Shown here: piece by piece, positions 6,105 through 10,146 of the stretch | Numbering within the stretch: position 1 is the stretch's first letter | Layout: each line of letters opens with the position of its first letter | DNA from: an uncultured Collinsella sp. | GTDB lineage: Bacteria; Actinomycetota; Coriobacteriia; Coriobacteriales; Coriobacteriaceae | Assembly: GCA_902475785.1 (NCBI GenBank) | Contig: CABSAN010000069.1 | Coordinates: 1-10,146 of the forward strand | Reading direction: 5' to 3' | Length of the DNA: 10,146 nucleotides | Translations under genes and position numbers: made by a program | The notes under the pieces: model-generated | Databases searched by the model: none | Seen by the model: the letters and a program-made list of their open reading frames with translations, nothing else | Told to the model about the DNA's origin: nothing

Positions 6105-6179
6105 GCTATCGAAAGCCTTCTTCTTTGTTTCAAAAGCTTTCGGTTTTCTTTTATAAACCATTTCAAAAGCTATCGAAAG
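6105..6179 (-). promoter_or_regulatory. Operon promoter with three repeated operator-like boxes
   Basis: Boxes on the plus strand: GCTATCGAAAG at 6105-6115, GCTTTCGG at 6136-6143 and GCTATCGAAAG at 6169-6179. The last two are embedded in a longer direct repeat, TTTCAAAAGCTTTCG (6128-6142) and TTTCAAAAGCTATCG (6161-6175), 14 of 15 identical and 33 bp apart, about three helical turns. A minus-strand -10-like TATAAA (6155-6150) with TTTCGA (6178-6173) 17 nt upstream would be overlapped by the boxes, as expected for repression. Repeated TTTCG/CGAAA elements are common in DeoR-family operators, and the DeoR gene is divergent next door. Confidence 0.6.
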
Positions 6180-6320
6180 ATCAATTGTCAACTTTCCGTG
6201 AACGGTCGAATATCGGGTGTGAACGTGCTTCTTTTGGGCGGCGCCTTCAGAATGAGACTCTTTATAGCCCGTCTACGTGCAAACTATCTACTACGCATGC
6301 ATTTGGGACATGCCATTCCG

Positions 6321-6338
6321 TTCATTCGATTCATTCGA
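6321..6338 (+). repeat. Tandem 9-bp repeat upstream of the DeoR gene promoter
   Basis: Two perfect adjacent copies of TTCATTCGA (6321-6329 and 6330-6338), eight bases before the proposed -35. A 9-10-bp period places both copies on nearly the same helix face, as in operators bound by DeoR-type oligomers. It may be a second site for the regulator or chance. Confidence 0.45.
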
Positions 6339-6345
6339 ATTTGCC

Positions 6346-6386
6346 TTGTTCTTTTCATATCGATACGTTATATTTCGATTACGAAA
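6346..6386 (+). promoter_or_regulatory. Probable promoter and autoregulatory operator of the DeoR gene
   Basis: TTGTTC (6346-6351) and TATATT (6369-6374) are 17 nt apart, a plausible sigma-70-type promoter. Overlapping the -10 and the expected start site is the perfect inverted repeat TTTCG-ATTA-CGAAA (6373-6386), which shares TTTCG/CGAAA with the boxes of the divergent operon. This suggests the repressor controls its own gene. Confidence 0.5.
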
Positions 6387-6399
6387 GGCGCATCTTTTG

Positions 6400-6417
6400 C
6401 CTTTTGTTCAAAAGGAG
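6400..6417 (+). promoter_or_regulatory. DeoR gene ribosome binding site, within a small hairpin
   Basis: The Shine-Dalgarno AAAGGAG (6411-6417) is 6 nt before ATG 6424. CCTTTT (6400-6405) and AAAAGG (6410-6415) form a 6-bp stem with loop GTTC that covers most of it. The stem is AU-rich and modest, so any dampening of translation would be slight. Confidence 0.5.
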
Positions 6418-6423
6418 CGGCAT

Positions 6424-7215
6424 ATGGCATCTACTTCAGACCTTTCACCGGCCGAGCGTCAGCGATTTATCATGAATTGGCTGGCCGAAAAGCCAAATAT
6501 CTCGGTATCCGACATCGTTCGCCGTTTTTCGGTTTCGGAAGTCACCGCACGACACGACCTCGTCTCACTGGAATCCGAAGGCAAGCTGCGTCGCGTACGC
6601 GGCGGAGCGGTATCGCTTTCTCGCTCCAACGCAATCTCGTATCCCGAGGAGCGCATCAATGTCCAAGTCGAGGCCAAGGAGGCCATCGCCGCAACCGCAG
6701 CAGCTCTTGTTGATGATGGCGATGTTCTGGTAATTGATATCGGCACCACAGGCTTTTACTTCGCTAAAGCCCTCATCGACAAGCATGAGATCACCATTAT
6801 CACCGGCGATCTTGCAATCGCGAACTACGCCAGCTTCAATCTCCCCAATGCTTCGGTAGTGCTGCTGGGCGGCTCCGTGCGCAAGGGCCACCTCTATCTC
6901 GCGGGCGCACTAACGCTCGACTGCATGAGCAAACTACATGCCGACAAGGCGTTTGTCAGTGCCGACGGATTCCACCCCGACCACGGCTTTACCGTCGAGC
7001 ACGACTTCTCGGCCATGATTAAGCATATGTACCTGACCAACTCAAACCAGGGCTATATGATGGTTGACCAGGGAAAGTTCAACAAGACCAGTTTTTATCA
7101 GTCCGCGCAAATCGATGACCTCGATGGCATCATCGTTGATGGAGACGACGAGGGCATCATGACGGCGGCGATCGAGAGCAGTCGCAGTCATCCCAAGCTC
7201 TATATTGCAAAATAG
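6424..7215 (+). CDS. DeoR/GlpR-family transcriptional regulator
   Basis: A 263-residue repressor-type regulator, usual length for the family. The N-terminal winged helix-turn-helix spans about residues 10-62 (AERQRFIMNWLAEK, ISVSDIVRRFSVSEVTARHD, RRVRGGA). The recognition helix reads SEVTARHDL where most relatives have SxxTIRRDL. The C-terminal DeoRC sensor domain has VIDIGTTG (D105, G107, T108, T109), HADKAFVSADG (K175) and MMVDQGKFNKTSF (D215, K218), the signature used by the family to bind a phosphorylated sugar. ATG 6424 is preferred for its AAAGGAG and because the family HTH begins a few residues later; longer in-frame starts back to 6277 read through the promoter. It is divergent from the FSA-PTS operon and is the best candidate for its regulator. 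It resembles UlaR in context, but the effector is unknown. Confidence 0.94.
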   Translation: MASTSDLSPAERQRFIMNWLAEKPNISVSDIVRRFSVSEVTARHDLVSLESEGKLRRVRGGAVSLSRSNAISYPEERINVQVEAKEAIAATAAALVDDGDVLVIDIGTTGFYFAKALIDKHEITIITGDLAIANYASFNLPNASVVLLGGSVRKGHLYLAGALTLDCMSKLHADKAFVSADGFHPDHGFTVEHDFSAMIKHMYLTNSNQGYMMVDQGKFNKTSFYQSAQIDDLDGIIVDGDDEGIMTAAIESSRSHPKLYIAK

Positions 7216-7218
7216 CTC

Positions 7219-7258
7219 AAATGGCCGGGTCGCCCCACTGCGGGCGACCCGGCCATTT
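7219..7258. terminator. Bidirectional terminator between the DeoR and HAD genes
   Basis: A perfect 17-bp inverted repeat (7219-7235 with 7242-7258; core GGCCGGGTCGCCC) around the 6-nt loop CACTGC. Each strand ends the stem in ATTT followed by an AT-rich stretch. It starts 4 nt after the DeoR stop and ends 1 nt before the HAD stop codon, so one hairpin serves both convergent genes. Confidence 0.88.
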
Positions 7259-7259
7259 A

Positions 7260-8087
7260 TTAGATCAACCCAAAGTGGCGCATGGCGGTGACGGTACCGT
7301 CGTGTGCGACATCGTCGGTCACGTAGTCGGCGACCGCCTTGACCTCGGGCATGGCGTTGCCCATGGCCACGGCCGTCTCGACCGCAGCGAGCATGCCCAG
7401 GTCGTTGCCCGAATCGCCGAAGCCAAAGGTGCGCGCGTTGCCGGTGCGACCCAGGTATTCCAGCGCTCGCGCCACGCCCACGCCCTTGTCAATGCCCTTG
7501 GGGCTCAGCTCACGATTCTGACCACCGGTATTGCACAGCTCAAACTCGCGATCGATAAAGCCGTCATCGTTGGCTACGCGAGCCAAACTGGGCGCAGTGA
7601 GGCCTACCTTGCCCACGCACAGACTGCCGTCGACGCGCATCTCCTCGGTGCTGTGCGCCACAGAAGTGCCGATCAGAGACGACTGCTCAACACCCGCGGG
7701 TTCCAGGGCAAAAGTAGCCACGTTGGTCTCGAAAAAGGCCTCAATCCCTGCCGCGGCCATACGGCGTGCAAGCTCCTCGATAACGCCCTCGCCAAAGCAG
7801 TCCTCGTGTACCACGCGTCCCTCGACCTCGAGCGTGGCTCCCGCCATGGCAACGATGCCCGCGGGGTCGAGCGCACGCAGGCTATCGGCGATAAGCCACA
7901 GGGGGCGGCCCGTGCAGATAAATGCCTTGTGCCCTGCATCGCGCAGTGCACGGAACGCCTCAACCACCGTCTGCGAGGGGCGAACCGCCGAAAAGTCCTT
8001 ATCGGTCATATCGTCGGGATCGAACGACGTCAGCGTGCCGTCCACGTCAAAAAAGAGAACGGCGGAATCGGGGCACGCATCAATCAT
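7260..8087 (-). CDS. HAD superfamily hydrolase, Cof-type (subfamily IIB) phosphatase
   Basis: A cytosolic Mg-dependent phosphatase of 275 residues, probably acting on a small phosphorylated metabolite such as a sugar phosphate or nucleotide cofactor. HAD motifs in order: motif I FFDVDGTLT (nucleophile D14, acid/base D16), motif II ICTGR (T59), motif III lysine in SPKGIDKG (K197 or K201), motif IV GFGDSGNDLGML (D225, D229). The C2 cap lies between motifs II and III at about residues 85-190. ATG 8087 has AAAGGAA at 8093-8099; an in-frame ATG at 8123 would add 12 residues containing the ribosome binding site. It is convergent with the DeoR gene and divergent from rlmKL, so it is monocistronic. 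Proximity to the PTS may be coincidental; the substrate cannot be predicted. Confidence 0.92.
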   Translation of the reverse strand: MIDACPDSAVLFFDVDGTLTSFDPDDMTDKDFSAVRPSQTVVEAFRALRDAGHKAFICTGRPLWLIADSLRALDPAGIVAMAGATLEVEGRVVHEDCFGEGVIEELARRMAAAGIEAFFETNVATFALEPAGVEQSSLIGTSVAHSTEEMRVDGSLCVGKVGLTAPSLARVANDDGFIDREFELCNTGGQNRELSPKGIDKGVGVARALEYLGRTGNARTFGFGDSGNDLGMLAAVETAVAMGNAMPEVKAVADYVTDDVAHDGTVTAMRHFGLI

Positions 8088-8129
8088 ATGGGTTCCTTTC
8101 GAGGATAAGGGCAAACGAAGCATCCATCA

Positions 8130-8156
8130 TATAATGGAGCGACGCAACCAGAGAGG
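8130..8156 (+). promoter_or_regulatory. -10 element and ribosome binding site of rlmKL
   Basis: A perfect -10 TATAAT (8130-8135) lies 27 nt before the rlmKL ATG, with the Shine-Dalgarno GAGAGG at 8151-8156, 6 nt before the start. No clear -35 is visible. The same AT patch reads ATTATATGAT on the minus strand and could also serve the divergent HAD gene, whose start is only 75 nt away. Confidence 0.5.
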
Positions 8157-8162
8157 TCACCC

Positions 8163-10146
8163 ATGGAATTTTACGCAAGCTGCCCCGAGGGCTTTGAGTC
8201 CGCACTCACCGATGAGCTTAAACGCCTCGGGCTTTCGCATGTCCGCCGCCTGAAGGGCCGCGCCACGTTTGAGGGCGAGCTCGAAGAAGGCTACCGCGCC
8301 TGTCTATGGTCGCGCCTGGCGAGCCGCGTGTTCGTGGTACTCGGACGCTTTGAGGCGCAGGATGCCGATGAACTGTACGATAGCGTTTACGACATCGCCT
8401 GGGAGAGCATCGTCCGCCCCGGCGCCACCATCGCCATCACCGCCCGCGGCGTGACCGAGCAGCTGCGCAACACGCGCTTCTCGGCCCTGCGCGCCAAAGA
8501 CGCGCTGTGCGACCGCCTGGCCGAGACCACGGGACGTCGTGCCGACGTCGATGCCGCCGACCCCGATGTTCACCTACTGCTTTCGCTGCGTCAGCGTCGC
8601 GCGAGCATCAGCCTGGACCTTTCGGGCGACCCGTTGTTCAAACGCCTGCCGCCCGCAGCGACCCGCGCCGGCGAGGGCTCGCACGTGCTGCGCCCCGACT
8701 ACGCCGCCCTGGTGCTGGCGCAGGTCGGCTGGACCGCACTGTGCGAGCACGAGCTGACGGCCGACGATTACGAGAACGAGGCCCTGCCCACGCTGATCGA
8801 CGCCTCGTGCGCCGGCGGCGGCCTGCTGCTGGAAGCCGTGAATATCCTAACCGACCGCGCCCCGGGGGCCGCCCGCGAGCGCTGGGGCTTTGAGGGCTGG
8901 CAGCTGCACGACGCCGCCCTGTGGGAGCAGCTGCTTGCCGAGGCACGCGAGCGCGAGGCGGCAGCACGCGAGCGGCAGGCACGCATCGTGGCCGTGGATG
9001 TTGACCCCGCCGCCCGCAAGACCGCTGAGCGCATGGTCAAGTGCGCCGGCTACAAGCGCTTTGTCGATTTTTGCGCCGCCAAGTCCGCCACCGCGCTGGA
9101 CCATGCGGGCGCCGTCGCCGGTGCCGCCGTGGTCGCAGACACCACCGAGACCCCGCTTTCGCTCATGCACGACGCCATGACGTTGGTCGGCGAGCTGCGC
9201 CGCGCGCCCGAGCTCGCTTCGGCACCGGTCGCCGCACTCACCAGCGATGGCCTTATGGCCCGCGCGCTCCATGCCGAGCCCGCGCGCTCCATCGCCGTCA
9301 TGCCCAATAACGAGGAGGCGGCTCTTGAGGTTTGGCCTTCGCTCGACCACGCCGCCGCGGCATTCGAAGCTGCGACTAGCGCAAACGCCGAGAAACAGAC
9401 CACGGACGCAGTGGACGAAGCCTCCAACACCCCCATGCCCGAGCCTGCCGCCATGCTCGACCTGGGCGACGGCAAACCGCTGCCCGTGCTCATCCCCGAA
9501 TCCGAGCAGTTCGCTAACCGCCTGCGCAAGAACGCACGCCTGCGTCGCAAGTGGGCAAAGCGCGAGGGCGTGAGCTGCTACCGCGTCTACGATGCCGACC
9601 TGCCCGACTACTCCGCCGCCATCGACCTGTACGAGGGCTGCCCGCAGACACCGGGCCGCTGGCTCGTCATTGCCGAATACGCCGCACCTAAGACCATCGA
9701 CCCCGCACTGGCCCAGGCCCGCATGCTCGACATCTTGGCCATCGCGCCGCGCATCCTTGATGTTCCGGCCGAGCATGTGCACGCCAAGGCCCGCATGCGT
9801 TCGCGCGGCGGCTCGCAGTACGGCAAGCAGGGCGCCGGCAAGGGTGGCTCGGGCGAGCGCGCCAACATCGCGCGCCGTCGCCTGCCGCTCATCGAAGAGG
9901 GCGGACTCACCTTTGCCGTCAACTTTGATGACTACCTGGATGTGGGCATCTTCTTGGATCACCGCGTCACCCGCAACCTGGTGCGCGAGCACGCCAAACA
10001 GGCACGCCGCTTCCTCAATCTGTTCGCCTACACCGGCACCGCCACCTGCTATGCGGCCGACGGCGGCGTCGAGGAAACCGTGACAGTCGACCTTTCCAAC
10101 ACCTACCTGGACTGGGCCGAGCGCAATATGCGCCAGAACGGCTTTG
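8163..10146 (+). CDS. rlmL: 23S rRNA (guanine) methyltransferase RlmKL/RlmL-like, 3'-truncated by window edge; N-terminal methyltransferase half degenerate
   Basis: Open from ATG 8163 to the window end (661 codons; E. coli RlmKL is 702 aa). In E. coli the N half (RlmL) makes m2G2445 and the C half (RlmK) m7G2069 on 23S rRNA. Here: ferredoxin-like/THUMP region, residues 1-150 (FYASCPEGFESALTDELKRL, WSRLASRVFVVLG, RPGATIAITARG); an RlmL-like domain with DLSGDPLFKR (152-161) and RWGFEGWQLHD; then a long Ala/Glu-rich linker at about 400-435; and an RlmK domain from NRLRKNARLRRKWAKREG through CYRVYDADLPDY, EYAAPKTID, DYLDVGIFLDHR and the SAM motif NLFAYTGTAT (619-628). The RlmL SAM motif (E. coli DPMCGSGT) reads DASCAGGG (213-220), and the catalytic NPPYG is replaced around ADTTET (325-330). 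RlmK appears functional as far as seen; RlmL activity is doubtful. A Gly/Lys/Arg-rich insert follows SQYGKQ. Confidence 0.92.
   Translation, partial: MEFYASCPEGFESALTDELKRLGLSHVRRLKGRATFEGELEEGYRACLWSRLASRVFVVLGRFEAQDADELYDSVYDIAWESIVRPGATIAITARGVTEQLRNTRFSALRAKDALCDRLAETTGRRADVDAADPDVHLLLSLRQRRASISLDLSGDPLFKRLPPAATRAGEGSHVLRPDYAALVLAQVGWTALCEHELTADDYENEALPTLIDASCAGGGLLLEAVNILTDRAPGAARERWGFEGWQLHDAALWEQLLAEAREREAAARERQARIVAVDVDPAARKTAERMVKCAGYKRFVDFCAAKSATALDHAGAVAGAAVVADTTETPLSLMHDAMTLVGELRRAPELASAPVAALTSDGLMARALHAEPARSIAVMPNNEEAALEVWPSLDHAAAAFEAATSANAEKQTTDAVDEASNTPMPEPAAMLDLGDGKPLPVLIPESEQFANRLRKNARLRRKWAKREGVSCYRVYDADLPDYSAAIDLYEGCPQTPGRWLVIAEYAAPKTIDPALAQARMLDILAIAPRILDVPAEHVHAKARMRSRGGSQYGKQGAGKGGSGERANIARRRLPLIEEGGLTFAVNFDDYLDVGIFLDHRVTRNLVREHAKQARRFLNLFAYTGTATCYAADGGVEETVTVDLSNTYLDWAERNMRQNGF

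Larger units (their letters stand above)
6077..6423. promoter_or_regulatory. Divergent control region between the FSA-PTS operon and the DeoR gene
   Basis: 347 bases without a gene, AT-richer than the flanks. The left part (6105-6179) carries the operon promoter and repeated boxes; the right part (6321-6415) carries the regulator's promoter, a tandem repeat, a palindrome and a hairpin over the ribosome binding site. The middle (about 6195-6320) shows nothing I can name. Confidence 0.7.

Noticed and set aside
6186..6191. Perfect minus-strand TTGACA as the -35 of the operon
   Set aside because: Only TTTTGA or TTTGAA is found at the required spacing. Kept as an alternative; the TTTCGA/TATAAA pair nearer the gene was preferred, with limited confidence.
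7221..8108. 295-codon plus-strand open frame opposite the HAD gene
   Set aside because: It starts inside the terminator hairpin and lies antisense to intact HAD motifs I-IV; the translation is low-complexity H/R/A-rich.
8163..9300. Frameshift or sequencing error as the reason for missing RlmL motifs
   Set aside because: The frame is open throughout, with family-like residues on both sides of each degenerate motif, and shifting frame does not restore NPPY or DPMCGSGT.
8847..9992. 381-codon minus-strand open frame opposite rlmKL
   Set aside because: No recognisable domain, no ribosome binding site, composition typical of the antisense of GC-rich codons; rlmKL on the other strand has convincing family motifs throughout.
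1..10146. Defence island, mobile element, CRISPR array or biosynthetic cluster
   Set aside because: No transposase, integrase, nuclease, toxin-antitoxin, repeat-spacer array or assembly-line enzyme is visible; all complete genes fit metabolism, regulation or rRNA modification.

Overview
The window is ordinary chromosomal sequence from a GC-rich bacterium. Codon choice (strong GC3), canonical AAAGGA-type ribosome binding sites and the flavour of the proteins suggest a gut actinobacterium of the class Coriobacteriia, probably Collinsella or a close relative. This is an inference from the sequence; no search was run. I see no insertion sequence, prophage, CRISPR array, tRNA or rRNA.

Layout. (1) 1-1847, plus strand: the 3' part of tex, an RNA-binding transcription accessory protein. 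(2) 1848-2072: convergent intergenic region with a strong terminator for the minus strand and a pair of inverted copies of a ~50-nt motif, one just after each flanking gene. (3) 2073-2777, minus strand: a transaldolase/fructose-6-phosphate aldolase (FSA) family gene with its own upstream region (2778-3000). (4) 3096-6076, minus strand: a four-gene operon in the order FSA paralogue, PTS EIIA (UlaC-like), EIIB (UlaB-like), EIIC (UlaA-like), ending in a terminator at 3005-3038. (5) 6077-6423: divergent control region with repeated GCTATCGAAAG-type boxes. (6) 6424-7215, plus strand: a DeoR-family repressor, the obvious candidate regulator of the operon. (7) 7219-7258: a 17-bp perfect hairpin shared by two convergent genes. 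(8) 7260-8087, minus strand: a Cof-type HAD phosphatase. (9) 8163 to the window end, plus strand: an RlmKL-type 23S rRNA methyltransferase, cut by the window edge.

How the parts fit. The PTS would import and phosphorylate an ascorbate-like acid sugar, polyol or pentose. The FSA-family enzyme encoded first in the operon would act on a ketose or aldose phosphate derived from it, and the divergent DeoR protein would sense a phosphorylated intermediate. None of the known ascorbate-6-phosphate catabolic enzymes (UlaG, UlaD, UlaE, UlaF) is present here, and two glutamines reported to contact ascorbate in E. coli UlaA are not conserved, so the substrate is open. The second FSA gene, 81% identical by eye, lies just past the operon terminator under different upstream sequence. 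tex, the HAD phosphatase and rlmKL look like unrelated housekeeping neighbours.

The two most interesting signals are the paired 3'-end motif between tex and the first FSA gene, and the RlmKL protein, whose N-terminal (RlmL) half keeps its fold-level sequence but has lost the SAM-binding and NPPY catalytic motifs.
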